A DNA stretch of 64,000 bases, from positions 186,001 to 250,000 of the forward strand of contig CAWEET010000005.1 of NCBI GenBank assembly GCA_963808165.1. Reading direction: 5' to 3'. The position numbers were made by a program, and so were the translations under genes. The DNA comes from Thiosocius sp963808165. Its GTDB lineage: Bacteria; Pseudomonadota; Gammaproteobacteria; Chromatiales; Chromatiaceae. Positions 16,332 through 25,602 of this stretch are shown one piece after another. A model generated the notes under the pieces. The model was not told the origin of the DNA. It ran no database searches and saw only the letters and a list, made by a program, of their open reading frames with translations. Numbering within the stretch: position 1 is the first letter of the stretch; each line of letters opens with the position of its first letter.

Positions 16332-16739
16332 ATGGACGCCCAAACTGCCCGGTCCGAGCCAGTGATCAGCGGCCGCTCGTCGCGCTTCGCGGCGATGCAG
16401 ATGGATCTCGGCAATATCATCAGCATGCTGTTGCCGCCGCTGCCGCTGCTGTGGTTCGGCGGGTCCATGCTGGTCTATGCGCTGCATCGGCACCATCCCA
16501 ACCCTCGCGTGGGTTACTACACGCAGCGGGCCGCTTACCGTTTTTATGCCGTGATGGGGGCAATCATCCCGATCGGCACCTTTTTTCCCGGTCGCGGCAT
16601 CACGCCCTGGCTGGTCGCGTGGGCGATCGGCCTGACGGTGATCATACCCTGGTCGCTGTGGTCGATCGCCCGGATTCGTCGCGAGTACTGGCCGGACATC
16701 GCCATGCCCGAACCCAATGCACCTGCCGAGGAGGCCTGA
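16332..16739 (+). CDS. Small membrane protein leading the biotin operon, unknown function
   Basis: A protein of up to 135 residues that I do not recognise. It contains three hydrophobic stretches (IISMLLPPLPLLWFGGSMLVY, FYAVMGAIIPIGTFF and LVAWAIGLTVIIPWSLW, trimmed) separated by a short basic loop, and ends in an acidic tail. Starts at 16332, 16395 or 16401 are possible; none has a clear ribosome site. It is the first gene after the BirA-controlled promoter and ends one base before bioB, whose ribosome site lies in its last codons. A role in biotin or precursor transport is conceivable from position only. Confidence 0.6.
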   Translation: MDAQTARSEPVISGRSSRFAAMQMDLGNIISMLLPPLPLLWFGGSMLVYALHRHHPNPRVGYYTQRAAYRFYAVMGAIIPIGTFFPGRGITPWLVAWAIGLTVIIPWSLWSIARIRREYWPDIAMPEPNAPAEEA

Positions 16740-16740
16740 T

Positions 16741-17751
16741 ATGACTGCTGCCGCGACCGACCAGGCGCCGCGTAACGACTGGGAACTGGACGAGGTCCGC
16801 GCGCTGTTTGCGCTGCCGTTCAGTGACCTGTTGTTTCGCGCCCAGACGGTGCACCGCGAGAACTTCGACCCGAACATGGTTCAGGTCAGCACCTTGTTGT
16901 CGATCAAGACCGGCGCCTGTGCCGAGGACTGTGCCTATTGTTCGCAGAGCGCCAAACACGACACGGGTCTCGAGCGCGAGCGCTTGTTGCCGCTCGATGA
17001 AGTCCTTGCATCGGCGCAGGCCGCGAAATCCAAGGGCTCGACACGTTTCTGCATGGGGGCGGCCTGGCGCAATCCGACCGACAAGAACCTCGATCGTGTG
17101 ATCGAGATGGTCAGGGCGGTGCGAGATCTGGGGATGGAGACCTGTGTCACGCTCGGCATGTTGACCGGTGCCCAGGCCCGGCGCCTGGCGGATGCCGGGC
17201 TCGATTATTACAACCACAATCTCGACACTTCGCCGGAGTTCTACGGCAACGTGATCACCACCCGCACCTTCCAGGACCGCCTGGATACACTGGAGCATGT
17301 GCGTGGCGCCGGCATCAATGTCTGTTCCGGCGGCATCCTGGGGATGGGCGAGAGTGGCAACGACCGGGCACGCATGCTGCAGGAGTTGGCCAACCTGCCG
17401 CGTCACCCCGAATCGGTCCCGATCAACATGCTGGTGCAGATTGAGGGCACGCCGCTGTACGGCAAGGAGCGCGTGGATGCGCTGGAGTTCGTCCGCAGCA
17501 TCGCGGTGGCGCGGATTCTGATGCCGCAGAGCTATCTGCGTCTGTCGGCCGGGCGCACCGAGATGAGCGACGAGATGCAGGCGCTGTGCTTTCTTGCCGG
17601 AGCTAATTCCGTTTTTTACGGAGAGCGCCTGCTGACCACCGGGAATCCCGGCGCAGATCACGATCAGGACCTGTTCGAGCGTCTTGGCCTGGAGATGCAA
17701 CGGCGTGACCTGGAGGCCGACCACCAGGCCTGCTGCGGCTCCGGACACTGA
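16741..17751 (+). CDS. bioB: Biotin synthase
   Basis: A 336-residue radical-SAM enzyme that inserts sulfur into dethiobiotin. The cluster motif CAEDCAYC has ligands at C60, C64 and C67. Conserved GLDYYNHNLDTSPEFY and the NMLVQIEGTPL and RLSAGR segments are present, as is the usual cysteine-rich tail (CCGSGH). ATG 16741 is chosen because AGGAGG lies 6 nt before it. It is the first catalytic gene of the BirA-controlled operon. Confidence 0.97.
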   Translation: MTAAATDQAPRNDWELDEVRALFALPFSDLLFRAQTVHRENFDPNMVQVSTLLSIKTGACAEDCAYCSQSAKHDTGLERERLLPLDEVLASAQAAKSKGSTRFCMGAAWRNPTDKNLDRVIEMVRAVRDLGMETCVTLGMLTGAQARRLADAGLDYYNHNLDTSPEFYGNVITTRTFQDRLDTLEHVRGAGINVCSGGILGMGESGNDRARMLQELANLPRHPESVPINMLVQIEGTPLYGKERVDALEFVRSIAVARILMPQSYLRLSAGRTEMSDEMQALCFLAGANSVFYGERLLTTGNPGADHDQDLFERLGLEMQRRDLEADHQACCGSGH

Positions 17752-17787
17752 AAGGCGTAACGATACCCGGACGGTGTTGCCCCGGTA

Positions 17788-18948
17788 ATGAAGGGATTGT
17801 CAGAGAATCTGCTGCGGCGTCAGGCCGAGGGCCTTTACCGCAGCCGTTACGTGACCGAGGGCGCACAGGGTCCCGAATTGATCGTCGACGGCCGGCGCAT
17901 GCTGGCATTCTGTTCCAACGATTACCTGGGACTGGCCGCCGACGACCGTCTGGCGGAGGCCGTCAGGCAGGGGGTGGCGCGCTACGGCGTCGGTAGTGGC
18001 GCCGCGCACCTGATCTGCGGTCACAGTAAAGCGCACCATGCCCTCGAGGAGGAATTGGCCGAGTTCACCGGGCGGCAGCGCGCACTGTTGTTTTCCACCG
18101 GTTACATGGCCAACCTCGGCGTGATAGGTGCACTACTGGGGCGCGCCGACAGCGTGTTCGAGGATCGCCTCAATCACGCCTCGCTGATCGACGGTGGCCT
18201 GTTGTCGCGGGCCCGGTTGAGGCGATATGCGCATGCCGATGTACAGGCCTTGGGGGCACAGTTGAGCGGTGTCGCCGGGCGCAAGCTGGTTGCCACCGAT
18301 GGCGTTTTCAGCATGGACGGTGACTTGGCGCCGCTGCCTGATCTCGCCGCCGCGTGCGCGCGCTGCGATGCCTGGCTGATGATCGATGACGCACATGGCA
18401 TCGGCGTCGTCGGACCGCAGGGGCGTGGCAGTGCGGCCGCTGCCGGGCTCGACCAAACGCAGGCGCCGGTGCTGATGGGTACCCTTGGCAAGGCGCTTGG
18501 AACCGCCGGCGCCTTTGTTGCCGGGACCCATGAGCTGATCGAGACCCTGATCCAGTTCGCCCGGCCCTACATCTATACGACCGCGCTGCCGCCGGCGATT
18601 GCCGAGGCGACACGGGTCAGTCTGCGCATCGCGGCCGAGGAGGAGTGGCGACGCGAGCGTCTGCTGGGCCTGGTCCAGCGTTTCCGGCGCGGTGCGGCGC
18701 AGCTGGGTCTGAACCTGATGGCGTCGGAAACGCCGATCCAGCCCCTCCTGGTCGGTGACAGTGCGCGTGCAGCGCGCTGGAGCGAGGCACTGCGGCAGCA
18801 GGGGGTCCTGGTCGGAGCGATTCGTCCGCCGACCGTGCCGGAGGGTGCGGCGCGCCTGCGCGTCACCCTGTCGGCCGCCCACAGCGCCGCCCAGGTCGAC
18901 GCCCTGCTAGAGGTGCTGGCCGAGACGGCTGCGGAGTTGCCGGCATGA
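17788..18948 (+). CDS. bioF: 8-amino-7-oxononanoate synthase
   Basis: A PLP enzyme of 386 residues that condenses pimeloyl-ACP with L-alanine. Visible features are the N-terminal FCSNDYLGLA, the DDAHGIGVVG aspartate region and the PLP lysine in GTLGKALGTAGAF (about K235). It begins 36 nt after bioB and overlaps bioH by 4 bp. The ribosome site is weak, so translation may depend on the upstream gene. Length matches the family. Confidence 0.95.
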   Translation: MKGLSENLLRRQAEGLYRSRYVTEGAQGPELIVDGRRMLAFCSNDYLGLAADDRLAEAVRQGVARYGVGSGAAHLICGHSKAHHALEEELAEFTGRQRALLFSTGYMANLGVIGALLGRADSVFEDRLNHASLIDGGLLSRARLRRYAHADVQALGAQLSGVAGRKLVATDGVFSMDGDLAPLPDLAAACARCDAWLMIDDAHGIGVVGPQGRGSAAAAGLDQTQAPVLMGTLGKALGTAGAFVAGTHELIETLIQFARPYIYTTALPPAIAEATRVSLRIAAEEEWRRERLLGLVQRFRRGAAQLGLNLMASETPIQPLLVGDSARAARWSEALRQQGVLVGAIRPPTVPEGAARLRVTLSAAHSAAQVDALLEVLAETAAELPA

Positions 18949-19721
18949 GCCTGTACCATTTTCGCACCGGCCATGGTGAGCCCATGGTGCTGCTGCATGG
19001 CTGGGGCATGAACGCCGCGGTCTGGGAGCCCTTGCTGCCCGAACTCGGCGATCGTTTCAGCGTCACCGTGGTGGAGCTGCCGGGTCATGGCGACAGCGAC
19101 GCGGCCGCTACCGCCGATCTGGCCGAATGGGCCCGGCTGTGCCTCGCTGTGGCGCCCGCGCATGCCCACTGGGTCGGCTGGTCACTCGGCGGCCAGGTGG
19201 CGCTGCGGGCAGCGTTGGATTCCCCGGCCCGGGTCGATGGCCTCGCGTTGCTGGCGGCGACACCGCGCTTCGTTCAGGCCGCCGATTGGCCCTTTGCAAT
19301 GCCGGTCGACACCTTCCAGCAGTTTGCCGACGCGCTGGCCGAGGACCCCAATGCGACCCTGTTGCGCTTCCTCAGCCTGCAGGCCAAGGGCGATGAGCAC
19401 GCGCGCGAAACCCTCAAAATGCTGCGTGCCGAACTGGCGCAGCGTGCGCCGGCCAGCCGAATGGGGCTGAGCCAGGGCCTCGAACTGCTGCTGCAATCAG
19501 ATCTGCGCCGTGAGTTGAAGGACCTCTCCTGCCGGACACACTGGGTGTTCGGTTCGCGCGATACCCTCGTGCCGGTCGGTGCGCGGGAGCGGATACTGGA
19601 TCTGCTTCCCGGAGCGAGCAGCGAGGTCATCGACGGGGCAGGGCATGCGCCTTTCCTGTCGCACCCGCAGGCCGGACTGGACGCGCTGGTCCGCGCTGTC
19701 GCCATGCCCTTGCGCACATGA
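18945..19721 (+). CDS. bioH: Pimeloyl-ACP methyl ester carboxylesterase
   Basis: A 258-residue alpha/beta hydrolase that removes the methyl ester from pimeloyl-ACP, ending the pimelate-building stage. The nucleophile elbow GWSLGGQ is near residue 80, the acid in FGSRDTLVP near 205 and the histidine in GAGHAPFLSHP near 233. The N-terminal LLHGWGMNAAVWEPL matches BioH closely. It overlaps bioF and bioC by 4 bp each (ATGA), so bioF-bioH-bioC-bioD are translationally coupled. Confidence 0.95.
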   Translation: MSLYHFRTGHGEPMVLLHGWGMNAAVWEPLLPELGDRFSVTVVELPGHGDSDAAATADLAEWARLCLAVAPAHAHWVGWSLGGQVALRAALDSPARVDGLALLAATPRFVQAADWPFAMPVDTFQQFADALAEDPNATLLRFLSLQAKGDEHARETLKMLRAELAQRAPASRMGLSQGLELLLQSDLRRELKDLSCRTHWVFGSRDTLVPVGARERILDLLPGASSEVIDGAGHAPFLSHPQAGLDALVRAVAMPLRT

Positions 19722-20587
19722 ACGAGGGTTGGCCGCCGATGCTGGACAAGGACAAGGCCAGACGCAGCTTCGGGCGGGCGGCCGCCTCCTACGACGCGAC
19801 GGCGGTGCTGCAGCATGAGATCGGCCGACGCATGCTGGCACGTCTCGACTACATGCGCATCCGGCCGGCGCGGATCCTCGATATCGGTTGTGGAACAGGG
19901 GCTGCGACCGGGGAGCTGTTGCGGCGCTATCCGAAGGCCGAAGTGATCGCGCTGGATTTCGCGCTGCCCATGTTGCTGCGGGCGCGTCGGCGTGGGCGCT
20001 GGCTGCGCCGGCCTCGCTGCCTGTGCGCCGATCTCGATTTCCTGCCGTTCGCCAGTCAGAGTATTGACCTGGTGTTCGCCAATGCCTCTTTGCAGTGGAG
20101 TGCCAGTCCGGCCGAGACCTTTGTCGATATCGCGCGCATCCTGAGGTCGGGCGGCCTGTTCCTGTTCAGCTCCTTCGGTCCGGATACCTTGCAGGAACTG
20201 CGTGCGGCCTGGTCAGCGGTCGACGGGACGCAGCATGTGCATGGGTTCATCGACATGCACGACTACGGCGATATGCTGATGCGCGCGGGCCTGGCCGACC
20301 CGGTAATGGATGTCGAACGCATGACCCTGACCTACACCGACGCGATGCAGCTGATGCGTGAGATTCGGGACATCGGTGCGGGCAACGCCAGTCCGCAGCG
20401 CGTGCGCGGCCTGTCTGGACGCGAACGATTCGCCCGGGTGTGCGCCGCCTATGAGCGCTTCCGCGGGGACGACGGTCGCCTGCCGGTCAGCTATGAGGTC
20501 GTGCATGGCCACGCCTGGGCGCCGCACCAGCGCCAGGTCGACGGCGAGACCCGGGTTTCGCTCGACGTACTGCGGCAGCCGCGGTGA
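19718..20587 (+). CDS. bioC: Malonyl-ACP O-methyltransferase
   Basis: A 289-residue SAM-dependent methyltransferase that methylates malonyl-ACP so it can pass through fatty-acid synthesis as a disguised primer. The SAM motif I is ILDIGCGTGAATGELL near residue 50, followed by ALDFALPMLLRAR. The product leaves the cycle when BioH, encoded just upstream, removes the methyl group. Four-base overlaps with both neighbours support a single transcript. Confidence 0.94.
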   Translation: MNEGWPPMLDKDKARRSFGRAAASYDATAVLQHEIGRRMLARLDYMRIRPARILDIGCGTGAATGELLRRYPKAEVIALDFALPMLLRARRRGRWLRRPRCLCADLDFLPFASQSIDLVFANASLQWSASPAETFVDIARILRSGGLFLFSSFGPDTLQELRAAWSAVDGTQHVHGFIDMHDYGDMLMRAGLADPVMDVERMTLTYTDAMQLMREIRDIGAGNASPQRVRGLSGRERFARVCAAYERFRGDDGRLPVSYEVVHGHAWAPHQRQVDGETRVSLDVLRQPR

Positions 20588-21258
20588 GCGGTGGTGTCTT
20601 CGTCACCGGTACCGACACCGGCTGCGGCAAGACGTTCGTCGCCCAGGCTGTGCTGCGGCATCTGCGTGCGCAGGGCGTGCGGGCCGTTGGCTTCAAGCCT
20701 GTCGCGGCCGGCGCCGAATGGTGTGACGGACAATTGCGAAATGACGATGCTTTGGCGCTCAGCATCGCCAGCGATCGGCAACTTCCCTATGACGCGGTCA
20801 ATCCGTACTGCTTCGAGCCCCCGATTGCACCGCACCTGGCCGCCGCGGCGCAGCGGATAGAGATCAGAGCGCAAACGATCCTCGCGGCCCTGGACAAGCT
20901 GCGCCGGACCCATGATTTCGTGGTTGTCGAGGGTGCCGGCGGCTGGCTGGTGCCGCTGAGCGCCTCGCTGGACATCGCAGGACTGGCCCGGGTGATGGAC
21001 CTGCCGGTGCTGCTGGTGGTGGGCCTGCGCCTCGGTTGTCTCAATCACGCCTTGCTGAGCGAGCGCGCAATCCGCGGCAGTGGTGCCCGTTTGATCGGCT
21101 GGGTCGGCTCTGAGGTCGAGCCGGGCATGGCCTGCCTGAACGAGAATGTCGCTACCCTGGTCGAGCGGATCGACGTCCCCTGTCTGGGCGTCTTGACCCA
21201 ACCCGATTCGCCCGGTCGCCTGCTGCCGCCAAGACCCTTGACGTTGGCCGGGTTGTGA
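20584..21258 (+). CDS. bioD: Dethiobiotin synthetase
   Basis: A 224-residue ATP-dependent carboligase that closes the ureido ring of biotin. The P-loop is GTDTGCGKT at residues 7-15, then GFKPVAAG and EGAGGWLVPL. GTG start at 20584 overlaps bioC by 4 bp. It is the last gene of the operon. No bioA is in the window, so the aminotransferase step must be encoded elsewhere. Confidence 0.95.
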   Translation: MSGGVFVTGTDTGCGKTFVAQAVLRHLRAQGVRAVGFKPVAAGAEWCDGQLRNDDALALSIASDRQLPYDAVNPYCFEPPIAPHLAAAAQRIEIRAQTILAALDKLRRTHDFVVVEGAGGWLVPLSASLDIAGLARVMDLPVLLVVGLRLGCLNHALLSERAIRGSGARLIGWVGSEVEPGMACLNENVATLVERIDVPCLGVLTQPDSPGRLLPPRPLTLAGL

Positions 21259-21301
21259 AGCGGTGGCAACCCGTTCGGGCGAGGTCTTCTGGCGTCAGGC
21301 C

Positions 21302-21315
21302 ATGACATAAATCAA
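21302..21315. promoter_or_regulatory. Candidate Fnr/Anr-type site
   Basis: ATGACATAAATCAA matches the Fnr palindrome TTGAT-N4-ATCAA at 8 of 10 positions. It lies in an unusually AT-rich patch about 170 bp upstream of the DUF2244-cox gene series and could give oxygen control of the aa3 oxidase. Weak evidence on its own; a palindrome CTAATATTAG lies nearby at about 21321-21330. Confidence 0.35.
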
Positions 21316-21484
21316 AGAATCCTAATATTAGAGAAATCAAATGCTATAAACAGTTTTTTTACTGATCCAGCTCAAATTTGCTTGGATCTCCTCGTGCGCC
21401 GCGATACCCTCTTGCTCGGGATGCGACGGCGGGCTGTGCCTGCCTCGGCGCAAGCTGCGTGATACCGCTGGGAATCTCTTGTCG

Positions 21485-21985
21485 ATGGTGATCTCAGATA
21501 ACTGTCCCAACACCAGGGTGCGTCGGATGGTGATCCGGCCAAACCGGTCGCTGAGCTGGCGCCAGTCGATGCTGTTTCTCGGCGCCATCGCAGTGCCTTT
21601 GCTGCTGATCTCCGTCGTCCTTGCGACCCGGGGATTCTGGCTGGTACTGCCGTTCGCCGGGCTGGAGCTCGCGGCGCTGTTCGCCTGCTTCTATCTGGTG
21701 TCGCATGCTGCGCAGCGCTGCGAGGTGGTGTCGATTGGCGAATCGGTGGTCACTGTCGAAAAGGGGCGCGATCGTGGGCGCTGCCCGGAGAGCGGCGGAC
21801 CGGAACAGCGCGTAGAGTTTGCGCGCGGCTGGGTCAGGGTCGAGTTGTCCCGGAGCACCGAGCGATGGTACCCGCGGCGGCTTTGGATCGGGGCCTCGGG
21901 GCGACGCGTGGAGATCGGCGCGTTCCTGATCGAGGATGAGAAGGCCGAGCTCGCCGCGGAATTGCACAAGCTGCTCTCCGCATGA
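21485..21985 (+). CDS. DUF2244 membrane protein
   Basis: A 166-residue protein with two adjacent transmembrane helices (about residues 26-70, SMLFLGAIAVPLLLISVVLA and FWLVLPFAGLELAALFACFY) and a cytosolic beta-rich domain with FARGWVRVEL and RRVEIGAFL. This is the DUF2244 pattern. Such genes often lie beside cytochrome c oxidase operons, as here, 70 bp before coxB, but the function is unknown. ATG 21485 is chosen over TTG 21479; a GGGA lies about 12 nt upstream. Confidence 0.8.
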   Translation: MVISDNCPNTRVRRMVIRPNRSLSWRQSMLFLGAIAVPLLLISVVLATRGFWLVLPFAGLELAALFACFYLVSHAAQRCEVVSIGESVVTVEKGRDRGRCPESGGPEQRVEFARGWVRVELSRSTERWYPRRLWIGASGRRVEIGAFLIEDEKAELAAELHKLLSA

Positions 21986-22055
21986 ATTGTTGTGGCCCGC
22001 CGTGGCGGGTCGCGCTTGAAAGAATTAACGCTGAAAATTCGAGGGGTCCTAAGCT

Positions 22056-23198
22056 GTGAGATTGATGTGCAAACTGACCGGCGTCGTGTCGGCTTACCTG
22101 GGGGGCGCGTTCGCGTCAGCGCATGCTGACTGGGCACTCAATATGCGCGAAGGCGTCACGGCCACCAGCCGAAGTGTGTTCGACCTGCACATGACCATCT
22201 TCTGGGTCTGCTGCGCGATCGGCGTCATCGTCTTCGGCGCGATGATTTACTCGATCATCTATCACCGCAAATCCAAGGGGGCGGTTGCCGCACAATTCCA
22301 CGAGAGCACCACGATGGAGATCCTGTGGACCGTGGTCCCGATCGTCATCCTGGTCGGCATGGCGATCCCTGCGACCAGCACGCTGCTGGCGATGGAAAAC
22401 ACCAGCGAGGCCGACATGACCGTCAAGGTCACCGGTATCCAGTGGAAGTGGAAATACGACTACGTCGACGGAGACGCCGCCGGCGTCTCGTTCATCAGCT
22501 CACTGCACCCGAAGCACAATGAGGCCCGCCTGCTGGGTTCTGACGTGGATGTCGATCAGTTCGGCGACGAGTACCTGCTTGACGTCGACAACCCGCTGGT
22601 GATCCCGACCGGAAAGAAGGTGCGTTTCCTGCTCACGGCGGCCGACGTGATTCACGCCTGGTGGGTCCCGGACCTGGGCTGGAAGAAAGACGCGATCCCC
22701 GGCTTTATCAACGAAGCCTGGACGCAGGTCGATGAGCCTGGCGTATACCGTGGCCAGTGCGCCGAGCTGTGCGGCAAGGACCACGGGTTCATGCCCATTG
22801 TGGTCGTGGCCAAGGCGCCGGAAGACTACGCCATCTGGGTTGCCGAGCAGAAGGGTGCGGCCGACGCAGAGGCGGCGTCCGCCGACCGTGAATGGACTCA
22901 GGATGAACTCATGGCCAAGGGTGAGCAGGTCTACAACACAAACTGCGCGGCCTGTCATCAGGCAAACGGACAGGGCCTGCCTCCGGCCTTCCCGCCCATT
23001 GCGGGCAGTGCGATCGCCACCGGAGATCCCGCCGAACACATCGGTCTGGTGCTGAACGGCAAGCCCGGTACCGCAATGGCCGCTTATCGCGACATCCTCA
23101 AAGATGCCGATATGGCTGCCGTGTTGACCTACCAGCGTAACTCCTGGGGCAACGATGCCGGCATCATTCAACCCGCTGCGATCAAGGCAGCCCGTTAA
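22056..23198 (+). CDS. coxB: Cytochrome c oxidase subunit II with C-terminal cytochrome c domain
   Basis: A 380-residue caa3-type subunit II. An N-terminal signal-like segment is followed by two transmembrane helices (about 45-110) and the CuA domain with CAELCGKDHGFM, giving C235, C239, H243 and M246. A cytochrome c domain is fused at the end with CAACH at about 297-301 and a distal methionine region (GTAMAAY). Electrons would pass heme c to CuA to subunit I. GTG 22056 follows GAGGGG by 8-9 nt. It is the first structural gene of the cox cluster. Confidence 0.95.
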   Translation: MRLMCKLTGVVSAYLGGAFASAHADWALNMREGVTATSRSVFDLHMTIFWVCCAIGVIVFGAMIYSIIYHRKSKGAVAAQFHESTTMEILWTVVPIVILVGMAIPATSTLLAMENTSEADMTVKVTGIQWKWKYDYVDGDAAGVSFISSLHPKHNEARLLGSDVDVDQFGDEYLLDVDNPLVIPTGKKVRFLLTAADVIHAWWVPDLGWKKDAIPGFINEAWTQVDEPGVYRGQCAELCGKDHGFMPIVVVAKAPEDYAIWVAEQKGAADAEAASADREWTQDELMAKGEQVYNTNCAACHQANGQGLPPAFPPIAGSAIATGDPAEHIGLVLNGKPGTAMAAYRDILKDADMAAVLTYQRNSWGNDAGIIQPAAIKAAR

Positions 23199-23223
23199 GT
23201 AGCAATCTGGGAGAGTCTCGAAG

Positions 23224-24804
23224 ATGAGTACCGCTACAGCAACTCACGAAGATCATCACGATCACGGGCCGGCCAAGGGCCTGCTGCGGTGGGTCACCAC
23301 CACGAACCACAAAGACATCGGCACGCTGTACCTGCTGTTCGCCATGGTGATGTTCTTCGTCGGTGGGGCGATGGCCATGGTCATCCGCGCCGAACTGTTC
23401 CAGCCGGGACTGCAGGTCGTCGATCCGCAGTTCTTCAACTCGATGACGACGGTGCACGCGCTGGTCATGATCTTCGGTGCGGTCATGCCGGCCTTCACCG
23501 GGCTGGCCAACTGGCTGATACCGATGATGATCGGGGCGCCGGATATGGCGTTGCCACGCATGAACAACTTCTCGTTCTGGATCCTGCCGTTTGCGTTCTC
23601 GCTGTTGCTCTCGACTTTCTTCATGAGCGGCGGTGGTCCGGCCGGTGGCTGGACCCTCTATCCGCCGCTGTCATTGCAGATGGGTGACGGTTTCCCGTTC
23701 CTGATCTTCGCGATCCATCTGGCGGGCATTTCGTCGATCATGGGCTCCATCAACATTGTGGTCACCATCCTCAATATGCGGGCGCCCGGCATGACGCTGA
23801 TGAAGATGCCGTTGTTCGTCTGGACCTGGCTGATCACCGCCTACCTGCTGATCGCGACCATGCCTGTGTTGGCGGGTGCGGTGACCATGCTGCTGACCGA
23901 TAAGTTTGCCGGTACCAGCTTCTTCAGCGCGGCCGGCGGCGGCGATCCGGTAATGTTCCAGCATATCTTCTGGTTCTTCGGTCACCCTGAGGTGTACATC
24001 CTGATCCTGCCCGCTTTCGGTATCGTCTCAGCCATCGTGCCGACGTTCGCGCGCAAGCCGCTGTTCGGATACAGCTCGATGGTGTACGCCACTGCCTCGA
24101 TTGCGTTCCTGTCGTTCATCGTCTGGGCGCACCACATGTTCACGGTGGGGATGCCGGTCGTCGGTGAGCTGTTCTTCATGTACGCCACGATGATGATTGC
24201 GGTGCCGACGGGCGTGAAGGTATTCAACTGGGTCTCGACCATGTGGAAGGGGTCGATGACCTTCGAGACGCCGATGCTGTTTGCGGTCGGCTTCATCATC
24301 ATGTTCACCATCGGCGGTTTTTCCGGTCTGATGCTCGCGATCGCGCCGGCCGACTTCCAATACCACGACACCTACTTCGTGGTTGCTCACTTCCACTACG
24401 TTCTGGTCACGGGTGCGGTGTACTCGATCATGGCGGCAGTTTATTACTGGCTGCCAAAGTGGACCGGCAATATGTACGACGAGAAGCTGGGCAAGATGCA
24501 CTTCTGGATCTCGACCATCTCGGTCAACGTGTTGTTCTTCCCACAGCATTTCCTCGGTCTCGCCGGCATGCCGCGACGTATTCCGGATTACTCGGTGCAG
24601 TTCGCGGACTGGAACGTGATCTCCTCGGTAGGCGGTTTTGTATTCGGGTTCTCGCAGCTGATGTTTGCCTGGATCGTGATCAAGACGATCCGCGGCGGAG
24701 AGAAGGCCACCGACCAGGTGTGGGAGGGTGCGGATGGTCTCGAGTGGACCCTGTCGTCGCCGCCGCCCTACCACAGCTTCACGGAGGCGCCCGAGGTCAA
24801 GTGA
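23224..24804 (+). CDS. coxA: Cytochrome c oxidase subunit I (aa3-type)
   Basis: A 526-residue heme-copper oxidase core with twelve predicted helices. CuB and heme ligands are in HPEVYILILPAFG (with the cross-linked Tyr), WAHHMFTVGM and HDTYFVVAHFHYVL. It reduces O2 to water and pumps protons at the inner membrane. It begins 25 nt after coxB with a good ribosome site (GGGAGAG). The aa3 classification rests on the HPEVY motif and on the surrounding heme A genes ctaA and ctaB. Confidence 0.97.
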   Translation: MSTATATHEDHHDHGPAKGLLRWVTTTNHKDIGTLYLLFAMVMFFVGGAMAMVIRAELFQPGLQVVDPQFFNSMTTVHALVMIFGAVMPAFTGLANWLIPMMIGAPDMALPRMNNFSFWILPFAFSLLLSTFFMSGGGPAGGWTLYPPLSLQMGDGFPFLIFAIHLAGISSIMGSINIVVTILNMRAPGMTLMKMPLFVWTWLITAYLLIATMPVLAGAVTMLLTDKFAGTSFFSAAGGGDPVMFQHIFWFFGHPEVYILILPAFGIVSAIVPTFARKPLFGYSSMVYATASIAFLSFIVWAHHMFTVGMPVVGELFFMYATMMIAVPTGVKVFNWVSTMWKGSMTFETPMLFAVGFIIMFTIGGFSGLMLAIAPADFQYHDTYFVVAHFHYVLVTGAVYSIMAAVYYWLPKWTGNMYDEKLGKMHFWISTISVNVLFFPQHFLGLAGMPRRIPDYSVQFADWNVISSVGGFVFGFSQLMFAWIVIKTIRGGEKATDQVWEGADGLEWTLSSPPPYHSFTEAPEVK

Positions 24805-24852
24805 TGACCTGGCTATCCCCGTCATCGGGCGGGGGTAGCCGGCAGTTAGCCG

Positions 24853-24969
24853 ATGAACGATGCCGAAAACAGATCCAAGTCGAACATCCGCCTGGCCATC
24901 ATCCTCGGGCTGGTCGCCGTCGGTTTTTTTCTGATGGGGATCTATCTGGCAGTGGACAAAGGGGTCTGA
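24853..24969 (+). CDS. 38-residue membrane peptide, cytochrome oxidase small assembly protein type
   Basis: A short gene (ATG 24853 to TGA 24969). The product has a charged N-terminus (MNDAENRSKSNIR) followed by one transmembrane helix (LAIILGLVAVGFFLMGIYLA) and a short VDKGV tail. Similar peptides are found between coxA and ctaG in many proteobacterial oxidase operons, which supports this as a real gene, likely helping oxidase assembly. It ends 4 nt before ctaG. Confidence 0.75.
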   Translation: MNDAENRSKSNIRLAIILGLVAVGFFLMGIYLAVDKGV

Positions 24970-24973
24970 GCCG

Positions 24974-25525
24974 ATGAGTGGAATCGGACAGCAGCACAAC
25001 GGCCGTTCGTTCGCCCGGATCGCGGCGGTAGCGCTGGCGATGTTTGGTTTCGGCTACCTGCTGGTGCCGTTGTACGACGTGTTTTGCGAGATTACCGGCT
25101 TGAACGGGAAGACCGGGAGCGTCGACGAGGCGGCAGTCGTCTCGCGCTATGAGCCCGATATGTCGCGGACGATCACCGTGCAGTTCGTCGCCAACAACAA
25201 CATCGGCATGCCGTGGGAATTCGGTCCGGTGGTCGCCAGTATGCAAGTCCACCCGGGCAAGGTTTACGAGACGGCGTTTACCGCGCGCAACCCGACCGGG
25301 CATGACATGGTGGGCCAGGCGGTACCCAGCGTCGCGCCGGGCAAGGCGAGCCGCTATTTCAACAAGACCGAGTGCTTTTGCTTCAATCAGCAGCCGCTGG
25401 CCGCGGGCGAGGCCAAGGACATGCCGCTGCGGTTCATCGTCGATCCGAATTTGCCCAGGGACGTCAGCATGCTGACACTGGCCTATACGGTGTTTGACGT
25501 GACGCAGCAGGTAGCGATGAATTAG
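24974..25525 (+). CDS. ctaG: Cytochrome c oxidase assembly protein CtaG (Cox11)
   Basis: A 183-residue membrane-anchored copper chaperone that delivers copper to the CuB site of subunit I. It has one N-terminal helix (FARIAAVALAMFGFGYLLVP), then a beta-sandwich domain exposed to the periplasm with the copper motif CFCFNQQPL near residue 135. Position between coxA and coxC is standard. Confidence 0.95.
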   Translation: MSGIGQQHNGRSFARIAAVALAMFGFGYLLVPLYDVFCEITGLNGKTGSVDEAAVVSRYEPDMSRTITVQFVANNNIGMPWEFGPVVASMQVHPGKVYETAFTARNPTGHDMVGQAVPSVAPGKASRYFNKTECFCFNQQPLAAGEAKDMPLRFIVDPNLPRDVSMLTLAYTVFDVTQQVAMN

Positions 25526-25602
25526 GACCGGTGGCGGTCCACGACATCGCCGGTTCGCGGGTAACACAGCTTAACCAACACACAAACATCCTGGGGGGAG
25601 AC

